From Acidovorax radicis N35 (lineage in GTDB: Bacteria > Pseudomonadota > Gammaproteobacteria > Burkholderiales > Burkholderiaceae_C): DNA of 64,000 bases. Below the pieces are notes generated by a model. It was not told the DNA's origin. It did not search any database and saw only the letters and a list, made by a program, of their open reading frames with translations. Position 1 is the stretch's first letter. Every line of letters starts with the position of its first letter. Made by a program: the position numbers and the translations under genes. The stretch is from contig NZ_AFBG01000003.1 in the NCBI RefSeq assembly GCF_000204195.1, forward strand, positions 156,919 through 220,918. The letters are read 5' to 3'. Shown piece after piece: positions 7,328-18,534 of this stretch.

Positions 7328-8011
7328 ATGCGCATCCTCCTGGTAGAAGACGACACGCTGCTGCGCACCCAGTTGCGCACTGCGCTGCACGAGGCGGGCT
7401 ACACCGTGGACGAGGCCGACAACGGGCGCGACGCCCAGTTTCTGGGCGACACCGAGGCGGTGGATGCCGTGGTCCTGGACCTGGGCCTGCCGGTGGTGGA
7501 CGGGCTCACGGTGCTCAAGCGCTGGCGGGCCGAGGGGCGCAACATGCCGGTGCTGATCCTGACCGCGCGCGACAACTGGCACGAAAAGGTGGCGGGTATC
7601 GACGCCGGTGCCGATGATTACCTGACCAAGCCCTTTCACCTCGAAGAACTGCTGGCACGCCTTCGCGCACTGATACGCCGCGCCAGCGGGCAGGCGTCGG
7701 CGGTGCTGCAGTGTGGCGACTGGTCGCTGGACACCCGCAGTGGCCGCGTGACCTGCGCGGGCCAGCCCGTGGCGCTCACGGCGCATGAATACAAGGTGCT
7801 GGACTACCTCATGCACCGGCCGGGCGTGCTGGTGTCGCGCAGCGAGCTGACCGAACACATCTATGCGCAGGACTTTGACCGGGACTCCAACACCATCGAA
7901 GTCTTTGTGGGGCGCTTGCGCAAAAAACTGCAAGCTTTCTCTCAAGACCCGAACCACTCTGCCCGCATCGAGACAGTGCGTGGCATGGGCTACCGCCTGG
8001 TGCCACCATGA
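7328..8011 (+). CDS. OmpR-family response regulator (QseB/PmrA-like)
   Basis: A 227-residue two-domain regulator. The receiver domain (about 1-115) has the acidic pair at 8-9, the phosphoacceptor Asp51 in VVLDLGLP, a conserved Thr in LILTARD and Lys in LTKPFHL. The winged-helix domain (about 125-222) ends in the usual YRLVPP. Its stop overlaps the kinase start as ATGA at 8008-8011, implying translational coupling. Candidate binding boxes lie in the spacer at 6865-6903. Confidence 0.92.
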   Translation: MRILLVEDDTLLRTQLRTALHEAGYTVDEADNGRDAQFLGDTEAVDAVVLDLGLPVVDGLTVLKRWRAEGRNMPVLILTARDNWHEKVAGIDAGADDYLTKPFHLEELLARLRALIRRASGQASAVLQCGDWSLDTRSGRVTCAGQPVALTAHEYKVLDYLMHRPGVLVSRSELTEHIYAQDFDRDSNTIEVFVGRLRKKLQAFSQDPNHSARIETVRGMGYRLVPP

Positions 8012-9435
8012 ACCGGGGTGGGTTGCATTGGTCGCGCTCCCTGCGGTTTCGGTTGCTGGCCGTGACGGTGGCGGGGGTGGCTGTGGCCGTGGTACTGGCT
8101 GGTTTTGTGCTGAGTGGGCTGTTCCGCGAGCATGTGCAGCGCCAGTTCGAGGCGGCCCTCGTGCAGCAGCTGGACCAGGTCACGGCGCGGCTGGGGTTTG
8201 ATGCCCAGGGCCAGCCGGTGATCGCTGCGCAGGCGCTGTCGGACCCGCGCTGGCTCAAACCCTATTCCGGCCTGTATTGGCAGGTGGACGCCATGGCGCC
8301 CGATGGTAACGGCCGTGCCGGCATGCTGCGCTCGCGCTCGTTGTGGGACACCAGCCTGGCCCTGCAGGTGGATGCCCTGGCCGATGGCGCGGTGCATGCG
8401 CATGAGGTGGCAGGCCCGCAGGGCGCGCCCTTGCTGGTGCTGGAGCGCACCGTGCGTGCCGAGGGCGTGGATGCGGCGCGCTGGCGCCTGATCGTGGCGG
8501 CCGATCTGCAGGCCACCCAGGCGGCCACCGCGCGGTTCACGCGTGTGCTGGTGCTGTCGCTGGCGGCGCTGCTGGTGCTGCTGGCAACCGCCGCCTGGGC
8601 CCAGGTGGCGGTGGGGCTCAAGCCCTTGCAGGCGCTGCAGCGGGGCTTGCAGGCTGTGCGGCAGGCGCGCGCCACCCAGTTGCAGGGCGCGTTCCCTGCC
8701 GAAGTGCAGCCGCTGGTGGACGACTTCAACGCCGTGCTGGGCCGCAATGCCGAGGTGGTAGAGCGTGCGCGCACCCAGGCGGGCAATCTGGCGCACGCCT
8801 TGAAAACACCGCTCACCGTGCTGGAGAACGCGGCCCGCGCGCCGGCACCCAGTGATGGCGCAGCGTTGGCTGCGTTGGTGCTCGACCAGGTGCAGGTCGC
8901 GCGGCGCCACATCGACTGGCACCTGGCACGCTCACGCGTGGCCGCCTCGGCGCACCTGCCCGGCCAGCGCACGGCGCTGGAGCCGGTGGTGGGTGGACTG
9001 GTGCGTGTCGTGAACAAGGTGCATGCCGGGCAGGGCGTAGACATCACCATTGCACTGCCCGATGCTCCGCTGTTCTTTGCGGGCGAGGCGCAGGATCTGC
9101 AGGAAATGCTCGGCAACGTGCTGGACAACGCCTGCAAATGGGCACAGTCCACCGTGCGGCTGACAGCACACGCGCAGGGTGAGGGCGCTGAGGGACCGTT
9201 GCGCCAGCTTTTGATCAAGGTAGAAGACGACGGCCCCGGCATCGGTGCCGCGCAGCGCGCGCAGGCCTTGGAGCGCGGCGTGCGGCTGGACGAAACGGTG
9301 CCGGGCACGGGACTGGGCCTTGCCATCGTGCAGGACCTGGCGGCCATGTACGGAGGGCGGCTGGACCTGGAACCCGCCGACCTTGGCGGCCTCAGTGTGG
9401 TGCTTGTGTTGCCCGCTGCGGGAGAGTCGGTGTGA
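8008..9435 (+). CDS. Sensor histidine kinase (PhoQ/QseC-like)
   Basis: A 475-residue membrane kinase. One helix at about 16-38 and another at about 176-200 flank a ~135-residue periplasmic sensor region; a HAMP-like linker follows. The phosphorylated His263 lies in NLAHALKTPL, a form typical of PhoQ-type kinases. The ATPase domain shows an N box (GNVLDNACKWA), G1 (EDDGPGI) and G2 (GTGLGLAIV). It pairs with the upstream response regulator through an ATGA overlap. Signal unknown; the divergent SHP operon and the PepSY neighbour suggest an envelope or redox cue. Confidence 0.9.
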   Translation: MNRGGLHWSRSLRFRLLAVTVAGVAVAVVLAGFVLSGLFREHVQRQFEAALVQQLDQVTARLGFDAQGQPVIAAQALSDPRWLKPYSGLYWQVDAMAPDGNGRAGMLRSRSLWDTSLALQVDALADGAVHAHEVAGPQGAPLLVLERTVRAEGVDAARWRLIVAADLQATQAATARFTRVLVLSLAALLVLLATAAWAQVAVGLKPLQALQRGLQAVRQARATQLQGAFPAEVQPLVDDFNAVLGRNAEVVERARTQAGNLAHALKTPLTVLENAARAPAPSDGAALAALVLDQVQVARRHIDWHLARSRVAASAHLPGQRTALEPVVGGLVRVVNKVHAGQGVDITIALPDAPLFFAGEAQDLQEMLGNVLDNACKWAQSTVRLTAHAQGEGAEGPLRQLLIKVEDDGPGIGAAQRAQALERGVRLDETVPGTGLGLAIVQDLAAMYGGRLDLEPADLGGLSVVLVLPAAGESV

Positions 9436-9477
9436 AAAACCGCCAGAGCTGAAAAGACGAAAAGTAGCCCGCCATAG

Positions 9478-9519
9478 CGGAGAAGGCGTAACGGAGAAGG
9501 CGTAACGGAGAAGGCGTAA
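9478..9519 (+). repeat. Three exact tandem copies of CGGAGAAGGCGTAA
   Basis: A 14-bp unit is repeated three times without mismatch (9478-9491, 9492-9505, 9506-9519), between the kinase stop and a terminator hairpin. It lies outside any supported gene. A 14-bp period does not preserve a reading frame. It is most likely a slippage-prone microsatellite. Confidence 0.85.
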
Positions 9520-9540
9520 AAAAGCCCGCCGAAGCGGGCT
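9516..9540 (-). terminator. Rho-independent terminator of the DUF1631 gene
   Basis: Perfect seven-base stem AGCCCGC / GCGGGCT (9523-9529 and 9534-9540) with loop CGAA. Read on the minus strand it is followed by a run of six T, so it ends transcription coming from the DUF1631 gene, roughly 230 bases downstream of its stop. The stem may also slow plus-strand transcripts from the kinase gene. Confidence 0.75.
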
Positions 9541-9710
9541 AAGGCCCTGACAAATCCCCTCGATCTCTCGAATGTCGCAAAGCCTTGGACTGGACGCCCC
9601 CAGCGTATCACTCCGGATGGCGTTTGACTACCAGAGGAACGATAGGCAGCGCGGCGACCGTGACGGGCCCGCCCCCCAGGGTTCTGCGCCAGGTTTTCAG
9701 GATATGTTTG

Positions 9711-9765
9711 GGGTAAAAATGACCCCTGGCGCTTATCCATAAAGCGCTAAGCGCTCTTCTTTCAG
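9711..9765. repeat. Dispersed palindromic element, copy A
   Basis: Core GCGCTT-N7-AAGCGC (9729-9747) with the flanks TAAAAATGACCCCT on one side and a diverged other arm. It belongs to the repeat family found eleven times here and lies just beyond the stop codon of the DUF1631 gene (9773). Confidence 0.6.
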
Positions 9766-9772
9766 GAGCAAA

Positions 9773-12136
9773 TTACAACCTGCTCTCCACGCTGTTGCGC
9801 ATGGCCGCCTGCGCCACGGCGTCCAGGGCTTCGTCCACCACGGTCTGTTCGGTCAGCACCTGCATTGCGCCTTGTTGGAAAAGCCTGTCCAGAAGGCGCA
9901 GGGTCATCGACTGGGTTCGGCCAGAGGCACTGGTGAAGAGGAAAAGGTTGCCTTGTGAGCCGATCCAGGACAACTGGGTGCGCTCCCAATGGCCTGCCAC
10001 CTGCAGGTTCACCCAGGTGCCAATAGCCAAGGGCGCCAATGGGGCCAGGTGGGGCATCGCGGTGGCATCGCTGGAGGTGGACTCTGGCGCCGGTACCACG
10101 CTCTCCAGTTCGGGGGACTGCGAGATATCCACGTAGCCGGATTCCTTGGCCTCGGAGGGGGCCACCCACGGGTCGTCATCGTCCAGGGGGACTGGCGGTG
10201 CCACCGCCTGCGCCTCGGGTGGCGGGGCGGGGGGTTGGGTGGCAACCCTGGGACCGGGCTTGAAGGCCTGTTGGTGCAGCTCCATCAGCAGATCGAAGAC
10301 GGCCTCGGTCCGGGTGGCGGGGTAGTCGATGGACGCCAGGCCCTCGCGCAGCTTGGCCAGCAGCTTGGGCAGCAGGCGCGCGAGCCGGCCGGTGTTTGCA
10401 CGGGTCAGCTCGGGCTGCGCGCTCCAGATCAGGGCGTCCACCAGTTCCTCGTAGCGGCCCGGGTCGGCGCGGCCGGTGGTGGTGGTCAGGCGCGCCTGGG
10501 CCATGACCTGGGCCCAGGGGCCCAGCAGGAAGCGGGAGATTTCGTCGGGCACCTTGCCGAAATCAGGCAGCAGCCAAAGGTCGCGCGATATCCGGGCGGC
10601 CAGCAGGTGGCGCTGCTCGGCATGCTGCAGGGTTTCGATGGCGCGCTGGCGCTCCTGCTTGCGCTGCTGGTCCTTCTCTGCCCATTTGGCGTGCAATTGC
10701 TGCAGGACGTGCTCGAAGTCGTCGGGCCCCTCGATGGTGGCCGTGGCCAGCGGGCCTGCAATGTTCATGAGCGACCGCATGAAGCTCTGGAAACCGGGGG
10801 CCTCGGTGCTGCTGAAGGCCAGGCTGCGGTCGGTGATGTCCTGCAGCAAGCGGCGCGCGGCGTGCTCCTTGTGGCTGAAGAACCGGGGGTCGGCCAGTGC
10901 CAGCTGCATCAAGGCGGGCTCCAGCGCGCGGATGAATTGCTGCACGGGCCACAGCAGCCGGCTGTCGCGCGCGATGTTGTCCACCATCAGCGCCACCACC
11001 TCCATGCTCAAGGCTTCTCCCAGCCCGCCGGAATGTTTTCGTGGCGGGGCTGCGGGGTTGGCGCCTGCATTGCCGCTTGCCTGGGAGCGCTGGCCTCCCA
11101 GTCGCTCCATCATGTGGCTGACCTGGTTCATCTCCTGCAGCGCCTCAAAGGCGGCGGGCACGGTGGCTGCGAAATCCGTGGCGGGCGGGTCGATGCGGGG
11201 AAGTTGGTCCGGGTTCTCGAACTCGCGGGCAAACCGGTCCGCGAAGTTCTCTTCGGACTCGGGTGTCGATGTCGTGGCAGATGCTTGCGCCAGCGCGGGG
11301 TTCTCGCTGAACTCGCCCAGCAGCAGGCGGCGCAGGCGGTCGAGTGTGAGCAGGGGGTCGGCGTGGGCTTCCGCTGTGGACAGGTCGTTGTCAGATGCAA
11401 AGCCGGGGGATACGCCGCCTTCGGCCGGCGCAACGTAAACCACCTGGCCGTCGGCCTGGCGCATCGCATAGCCCACAGGCTGCACGCCGCTGAGCTTGAG
11501 CCGATCCGTCTGCGCCAGGTAGAGCCCACGCAGCTCAGCGCCCAGCGCCTGGGCCATGGGTCCCATCCAGTCGTGCCGAACCTGGTCTGTGACCTGCATC
11601 TGCGACACCACGGTCTGCAATGCCTGCAGGAAGACTTCGGGGCGCAGGGGGTTGTGCTCGGGCTGCACGCGGGGCAGGCCCAGGGCCGCGCACACCAGGG
11701 CGTCGAGGTCGGCCAGTGGCCCCTCCACTGCAGAGATCAGTACCTGCCGGGCGCGGGCGCGCTCCACGCTGTCGTTGATCTGTGCCTCGTCCATCAGTTC
11801 GAGGTCGTCGAAATGGATGGTGAACAGGGAGCGCGTGGGTTTTTCCTCGTTCTGTGCTGCTTCCTGGTCAAGTGCCTTGCGCAGTGCGTCGGGGTAACGC
11901 TCGCCCATCACGGACGTGAGCCGCGACAGCTGTTGCCGCGCTTCCTGCATGGCGTGGTGTTCGCCCGGTGTGCGGGCCTGGTCCTGGCGCGCCTGCAGAG
12001 CCATGCGCGTGGCTTCGGCGACGCGCTCCATCAAGGGCCGGGCCTGTGCCAGCACGTCGTGCACGATGTGCTGGTAGGACGTGGTATCACTGGCGGAGGG
12101 GGCGGGGGCCGACGGTGTGGTGTGTTTCAAGGCCAT
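9773..12136 (-). CDS. DUF1631 family protein
   Basis: A 787-residue, mostly helical, soluble-looking protein of the DUF1631 family, common in beta- and gammaproteobacteria and of unknown function. I see no signal peptide, membrane helix or enzymatic motif. The chain has an N-terminal conserved half, a low-complexity Pro/Ala-rich stretch about two thirds of the way along (APPPEAQAVAPPVPLDDDD), and a conserved C-terminal block of about 100 residues (LAIGTWVNLQVAGHWERTQL...), which looks like a small beta domain related to PilZ-type folds; that resemblance is only an impression. Its own terminator lies at 9516-9540. Confidence 0.8.
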   Translation of the reverse strand: MALKHTTPSAPAPSASDTTSYQHIVHDVLAQARPLMERVAEATRMALQARQDQARTPGEHHAMQEARQQLSRLTSVMGERYPDALRKALDQEAAQNEEKPTRSLFTIHFDDLELMDEAQINDSVERARARQVLISAVEGPLADLDALVCAALGLPRVQPEHNPLRPEVFLQALQTVVSQMQVTDQVRHDWMGPMAQALGAELRGLYLAQTDRLKLSGVQPVGYAMRQADGQVVYVAPAEGGVSPGFASDNDLSTAEAHADPLLTLDRLRRLLLGEFSENPALAQASATTSTPESEENFADRFAREFENPDQLPRIDPPATDFAATVPAAFEALQEMNQVSHMMERLGGQRSQASGNAGANPAAPPRKHSGGLGEALSMEVVALMVDNIARDSRLLWPVQQFIRALEPALMQLALADPRFFSHKEHAARRLLQDITDRSLAFSSTEAPGFQSFMRSLMNIAGPLATATIEGPDDFEHVLQQLHAKWAEKDQQRKQERQRAIETLQHAEQRHLLAARISRDLWLLPDFGKVPDEISRFLLGPWAQVMAQARLTTTTGRADPGRYEELVDALIWSAQPELTRANTGRLARLLPKLLAKLREGLASIDYPATRTEAVFDLLMELHQQAFKPGPRVATQPPAPPPEAQAVAPPVPLDDDDPWVAPSEAKESGYVDISQSPELESVVPAPESTSSDATAMPHLAPLAPLAIGTWVNLQVAGHWERTQLSWIGSQGNLFLFTSASGRTQSMTLRLLDRLFQQGAMQVLTEQTVVDEALDAVAQAAMRNSVESRL

Positions 12137-12178
12137 CTTCTGGGAGGACGGGAACCGGTGCCTGCCATGGTACGCGGC

Positions 12179-12200
12179 AAAAAGGGGCCTGAGGCCCCTT
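12179..12200 (-). terminator. Rho-independent terminator of hppA
   Basis: Perfect eight-base stem AAGGGGCC / GGCCCCTT (12182-12189 and 12193-12200) around a TGA loop. On the minus strand it is followed by a run of T. It lies about 40 bases past the hppA stop codon and just ahead of the DUF1631 start. Confidence 0.8.
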
Positions 12201-12242
12201 GTTTACCTGGATTCCCGGCTTGTCAGGCCGGGTCCGTGCGCT

Positions 12243-14324
<2,082 letters not shown>

Positions 14325-14589
14325 TCGTCACTCCTTGAAATATTCAGTTGCACGGAAGGAAACACAACGCAGGACGGTGGTGCTTCCGTTGCGTTGCTTC
14401 CTCGTGCTCCCTGTGCATTTCGCGGCAGGAGTCGATTGGCCAACAGGCCCAATTTACAGGCAAACGCCGGTTTGCAAGCGGGCAGAAAGGGGCGTGCGCC
14501 TAAAATCAGGGTTAATCCCGACGCTTCATTGCGCTGCATCAGCGCCGGATGCCTCGCGGGTTACCGTCAACAAACCACTCTCCAAAGAC

Positions 14590-15126
14590 ATGTCCCTCAA
14601 CAACGTCCCCCCAGGTAAGAACGTTCCCGATGCCTTCAACGTCGTCATCGAAATCCCGATGAACGCCGACCCGATCAAGTACGAAGTGGACAAGGAATCG
14701 GGCGCCATTTTTGTGGACCGTTTCATGACCACGGCCATGCATTACCCGACCAACTACGGCTACGTGCCGCAGACGCTGTCGGGCGACGGCGACCCAGTGG
14801 ATGTGCTGGTGATCACGCCTTACCCCCTGCACCCCGGTGTGGTCGTGACCTGCCGCCCCCTGGGTATCCTGATGATGGAAGACGAGGCCGGTGTGGATGG
14901 CAAGGTGATTGCCGTGCCCACGTCCAAGATCCTGCCCATGTACGACCACTGGAAGACCATTGACGACGTGAACGCCATGCGCCGCAACGCCATCGCCCAC
15001 TTCTTCGAGCACTACAAGGACCTGGAAAAGGGCAAGTGGGTCAAGGTGCTGGGCTGGGAAGGCATTGACGGTGCCAAGAAGGAAATCGTCGACGGCATTG
15101 AAAGCTACAAGAAGGCCCACGCCTGA
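14590..15126 (+). CDS. ppa: Soluble inorganic pyrophosphatase, family I
   Basis: A 178-residue cytoplasmic enzyme that splits PPi to phosphate and so pulls biosynthetic reactions forward. The family I metal signature DGDPVD (66-71) is intact, preceded by the conserved [10 protein letters not shown] and followed by the lysine- and tyrosine-containing segments that bind phosphate. The frame is open upstream, but the ATG at 14590 gives the standard length. A strong terminator follows at 15219-15248. It is divergent from hppA. Confidence 0.95.
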   Translation: MSLNNVPPGKNVPDAFNVVIEIPMNADPIKYEVDKESGAIFVDRFMTTAMHYPTNYGYVPQTLSGDGDPVDVLVITPYPLHPGVVVTCRPLGILMMEDEAGVDGKVIAVPTSKILPMYDHWKTIDDVNAMRRNAIAHFFEHYKDLEKGKWVKVLGWEGIDGAKKEIVDGIESYKKAHA

Positions 15127-15218
15127 AGGTGGTTTGGCATAAAAATAGCCTCTATGGCCTGACGGGAGTTAATTTGTAGCTATAAATAATATAGCATCAA
15201 GGGGTTCCCTCGAAAAAG

Positions 15219-15248
15219 CATGCGGGTCACAACCCGCATGTTTTTTTT
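15219..15248 (+). terminator. Rho-independent terminator downstream of ppa
   Basis: Perfect nine-base stem CATGCGGGT / ACCCGCATG (15219-15227 and 15232-15240) with a four-base loop, followed by eight T. The stretch just before it (about 15139-15195) is AT-rich, with TAGCTATAAATAATATAGC symmetry, and may be a decayed copy of the dispersed repeat. Confidence 0.9.
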
Positions 15249-15404
15249 ATGGCCGCTTGGTGCCTCGCTGTAGGGGGAAAGCCCGCTTTGCAGGAGTTGT
15301 GACACTGTTAGACTGCATTTGGTTACAAATATGCGGTGCTGAGCAATACAGATTGGCATGCGTCGAAGTGCCTTGTGTGGGCAACGCAATGTGAAGGGTG
15401 ATTC

Positions 15405-17240
15405 ATGAAAGTTTCCGATCTGCGCATCGGCGTCAAGCTGGGGGCGGGTTTTCTGCTGATGGTGTTGTTCACCACGCTGCTGGGCGTGACCGCGCTCGTC
15501 CAGATGTCGCGCATTCACAGCAACGCGGACAACCTGGCCACGAACCTGTTGCCCACTGTCGCGCAGGTGGGCGAGCTGCGGGTGCTGCTCAACCGCATGC
15601 GCCGCTCTGAGGGAGGCCTGGCCACGGCGCGAAATGCCCCCGAGGTGAAGGCGTTTTCCGAACAGGTGCTGGCGCGGCACAAGGATGTGGAGCGGGTCGA
15701 GGGGACCCTGGCGCCCCTGGTCGATACGCCCCGCGAGCGCGAGGCCTTCGATCTGTACAAGCAGCGCAAGGCCGCCTACCTCGTGGTGCAGGCGAACCTG
15801 ATCGAGATCGCCAAGAACGTGGATTTCAGCACCACCGAAACCCTGGAGCTGACGGGCGACGCGCTGGGCATGCTGTACGCCGGAGAGTCGGAAACCGCCT
15901 TCGTGGCCACGGCGGAAACGTTGGGGGAGCTGCAGAAGATCAACGCCGAGAACGCGGTGCAGGCCAATGCCGACGCCCGGGAAGTGTTTGACAGGGCGCG
16001 CCTGTGGTTGCTGGGCACGTTGGCGGTGTGTGTGGTGCTGGCTGCGCTGCTGGGCGTGGGCATCACGCGCACCGTCTCCCGGCCGGCCCACCATGCCGTG
16101 CGGGCTGCCCGGGCCATTGCCGAGGGCGACCTCACGACCGAGGTGCCGCCAGGCGGCAAGGACGAAATGGGCCAGCTGCTCACGGCGCTGGGGGACATGC
16201 GTGCCAACCTGGCGCGCGTGGTGTCGGGCGTGCGCAGCAACGCTGAGGGTGTTGCATCGGCGAGCTCGCAGATTGCATCGGGCAACAACGACCTGTCGGC
16301 GCGCACCGAACAGCAGGCCAGCGCGCTGGAAGAGACCGCAGCGTCGATGGAAGAGCTGGGCTCCACCGTGCGCCAGAACGCCGACAACGCGCGGGCAGCC
16401 AACCAGCTTGCCGTGAACGCCTCCACCGTGGCCGTGCAGGGCGGGGACGTGGTGGCCGAAGTGGTGGAGACCATGAAAGGCATCAACGACAGCAGCAAGA
16501 AGATCGCCGACATCATCAGCGTCATCGACGGCATCGCCTTCCAGACCAACATCCTGGCGCTGAATGCGGCGGTGGAAGCGGCCCGTGCGGGCGAGCAAGG
16601 CCGGGGCTTTGCGGTGGTGGCCGGAGAAGTGCGCAGCCTGGCAGGGCGCAGCGCCGAGGCTGCCAAGGAAATCAAGGCCCTGATCAATGCCAGCGTGGAA
16701 CGCGTGGAACAAGGCACCGCCCTGGTGGACAAGGCCGGGGCCACCATGGCCGAAGTGGTCAGCGCCATCCGGCGCGTGACCGACATCATGGGCGAGATCA
16801 GCGCCGCCAGCAGCGAACAAAGCGCAGGCGTGGGCCAGGTGGGAGAAGCCGTGACGCAAATGGACCAGGCCACGCAGCAGAACGCAGCGCTGGTGGAAGA
16901 AATGGCGGCAGCGGCCAGCGCGCTGAACGCCCAGGCAGGCGAACTGGTGAACGCCGTGGCGGTGTTCAAGCTCGATGCCAGTGCAAGCACCCGCAGCGCG
17001 CCAGCGCCAGCACCCCGTGCGCCCATCGCCGCCCCGGCATTCACGGCCCAACGAAGTGCAGCCGCGAACAAAAGCGCCGGCAAGATCGGCAGCACAAAGC
17101 CCGCCAAACCCCAGGCCAGCCTGGCGGCCCCCAAGACCAGCGCAGCCGCCCCCGCAACCAGTACCAAGGCCCCGGCTGCCAGCGCGCCCGCGCCCGCAGC
17201 AGCCAAGGGAGGCAACGACGACGACTGGGAGAGCTTCTGA
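15405..17240 (+). CDS. Methyl-accepting chemotaxis protein (first of three)
   Basis: A 611-residue chemoreceptor. Helix 1 (about 13-35) and helix 2 (about 200-222) bracket a ~165-residue helical periplasmic sensor of the four-helix-bundle kind. A HAMP domain follows, then the signalling domain with the conserved hairpin [23 protein letters not shown]. The Ala/Pro-rich tail ends in DDDWESF, matching the W-x-x-F pentapeptide that tethers CheR and CheB. From about codon 270 on, the gene is nearly identical to the MCP at 18535, even in silent sites. The ligand is unknown. A terminator follows at 17327-17361. Confidence 0.93.
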   Translation: MKVSDLRIGVKLGAGFLLMVLFTTLLGVTALVQMSRIHSNADNLATNLLPTVAQVGELRVLLNRMRRSEGGLATARNAPEVKAFSEQVLARHKDVERVEGTLAPLVDTPREREAFDLYKQRKAAYLVVQANLIEIAKNVDFSTTETLELTGDALGMLYAGESETAFVATAETLGELQKINAENAVQANADAREVFDRARLWLLGTLAVCVVLAALLGVGITRTVSRPAHHAVRAARAIAEGDLTTEVPPGGKDEMGQLLTALGDMRANLARVVSGVRSNAEGVASASSQIASGNNDLSARTEQQASALEETAASMEELGSTVRQNADNARAANQLAVNASTVAVQGGDVVAEVVETMKGINDSSKKIADIISVIDGIAFQTNILALNAAVEAARAGEQGRGFAVVAGEVRSLAGRSAEAAKEIKALINASVERVEQGTALVDKAGATMAEVVSAIRRVTDIMGEISAASSEQSAGVGQVGEAVTQMDQATQQNAALVEEMAAAASALNAQAGELVNAVAVFKLDASASTRSAPAPAPRAPIAAPAFTAQRSAAANKSAGKIGSTKPAKPQASLAAPKTSAAAPATSTKAPAASAPAPAAAKGGNDDDWESF

Positions 17241-17325
17241 GCGGGGCACACTGCCCGAGCCCATGGGGGTGTGATTAAAAACAGCCCCTAGCGCTTGTCT
17301 ATCAAGCGCTCATAGCCATCAAAAA
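16230..17325. repeat. Large direct repeat, copy 1 (chemoreceptor 3' half plus downstream repeat)
   Basis: This ~1.1-kb tract, covering the signalling domain, the stop codon and about 75 bases beyond including palindromic element B, is almost identical to 19326-20440. The few differences cluster in the Ala/Ser-rich tail linker. It suggests recent duplication or gene conversion. Confidence 0.85.
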
Positions 17326-17326
17326 C
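17271..17326. repeat. Dispersed palindromic element, copy B
   Basis: Core AGCGCTTG-TCTAT-CAAGCGCT (17290-17310) with flanks ATTAAAAACAGCCCCT and ATAGCCATCAAAAA. It lies between the MCP stop and the terminator. Confidence 0.75.
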
Positions 17327-17361
17327 AAAGCACGCTGCGGATTTTCCTCAGCGTGCTTTTT
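17327..17361 (+). terminator. Rho-independent terminator after the first MCP gene
   Basis: Eleven-base stem AAAGCACGCTG / CAGCGTGCTTT (17327-17337 and 17349-17359) followed by T residues. The A-rich left side could also serve the minus-strand hydrolase gene that ends at 17405. Confidence 0.8.
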
Positions 17362-17404
17362 GTTGGTTTGGGTGGGGCTTGCGACCGCGCCCCGTCCAAG
17401 GCGC

Positions 17405-18211
17405 TTACCGATGGGGGTCTGGATACACCAGGTGCAAGCCCGGAATCCTGGGGCGTTGAAAGGGCTGCCAATCCACGTCAGGGCCGTGCGGTTGCCCCAG
17501 GCGGTCGGCCACGGCCCACCAGGCGCTGGGGTTCAGGCCAATGCCAAAGTGGCTGGCCACCACTTCGATGTTTTCGGTGTGCGGGTTGTGCGCCGCCGGC
17601 GCCTGGATGCTGCCGCGCCAGGCCACCACGCCATCGCTGCGCGAGTAGATGCTGGTGGTAGGCACCGGGGGCGCCTCGGGCAGGTTGTAGTTTTCAGTCT
17701 CGCGCTCGATGCTGCGGCCACTGGCGAGCTGGTAGATGCGCCACGCGTTGGTGGAGGTGTGGTGCCCCGCAAACGGCGTGCCCAGCGTGATCACGCAGCG
17801 CACCCGATCGGGCATTTCCTTGGCCAGTTCGCGCGCATAGACGCCGCCCAGGCTCCAGCCCACCAGGCTCACCTTGCCGCCGCTCGTGTCATACGCCTCC
17901 TGCAGCTGGCGCTTGGCGTTTTCCAGCACTCCATCCTTGGGGCCGAGGTTCAGGCCCTGGCCCCAGCCCAGGGTCTCGTAGTTGCGCGACTCCAGGTAGC
18001 GGCGCAGCGGAACGGTGGTGGCATCCCCTGCCGTGAGGCCCGGAAACACGATCACCGTGTGGCCGTCGCCGCGTGGGGCGCGCTGCAGCACAGGCCAGGC
18101 GGGCAACACCGCGCCAAACTCCCACGGGGCCCGCAGCTCGAGTGCCAGCAGCGGCAGGCCGGGAGCCGGGATGTGGTTGGGGTCGGTTTCTTTGTTGCTG
18201 AAAAAGGGCAT
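17405..18211 (-). CDS. Alpha/beta-fold hydrolase (lipase/esterase-like)
   Basis: A 268-residue protein with the nucleophile elbow GWSLGG (Ser of GxSxG) after the strand SLVGW, an upstream strand VIVFPGLTAGD that would carry the oxyanion loop, and a late His in SHFGIG as a likely catalytic base. The acid is probably the Asp in IYSRSDGVV. The TPFAG segment after the elbow resembles lipases that act on hydrophobic esters. I see no clear signal peptide from the ATG at 18211, whose ribosome site is weak. The gene lies between two chemoreceptor genes on the opposite strand, with no evident functional link. Confidence 0.75.
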   Translation of the reverse strand: MPFFSNKETDPNHIPAPGLPLLALELRAPWEFGAVLPAWPVLQRAPRGDGHTVIVFPGLTAGDATTVPLRRYLESRNYETLGWGQGLNLGPKDGVLENAKRQLQEAYDTSGGKVSLVGWSLGGVYARELAKEMPDRVRCVITLGTPFAGHHTSTNAWRIYQLASGRSIERETENYNLPEAPPVPTTSIYSRSDGVVAWRGSIQAPAAHNPHTENIEVVASHFGIGLNPSAWWAVADRLGQPHGPDVDWQPFQRPRIPGLHLVYPDPHR

Positions 18212-18534
18212 CGGGTCGTCAATCAAAAGCAAAGGCGCGCACGGGCGGTGGGGTCGCCATGGAAGGTAGCATTTTTTTGGCTGTGCATTGGGGGGTGGAC
18301 TGGAGCTAGCTCTCCAATACCAAGGTTGGGGGGCTGGGCTCTGGCGGGGTTGGTGTCGCCAACTTGACAGCTGCGTGTGCAGTGGCTGGCCCGCAAATGC
18401 CTGGGCGAGAGCATGCCGGTCTTGACGAAGATCAAGACGCAGCCCGGCTGCGGCGAAATAGGTCTGGTGACAAAGGCCCCCCACGGATAAGGTGTCGGCA
18501 GCCAGAGAAAACATCCATTCAGAGGAGAAGCAGG

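Noticed and set aside
5873..7957. 694-codon minus-strand frame fusing the diheme cytochrome to sequence opposite the response regulator
   Set aside because: Only the part from 6397 down has a signal peptide and haem motifs, and the rest overlaps well-supported genes in other frames.
9478..9519. CRISPR-like repeat
   Set aside because: Three directly abutting 14-bp units without spacers, so a simple tandem repeat.
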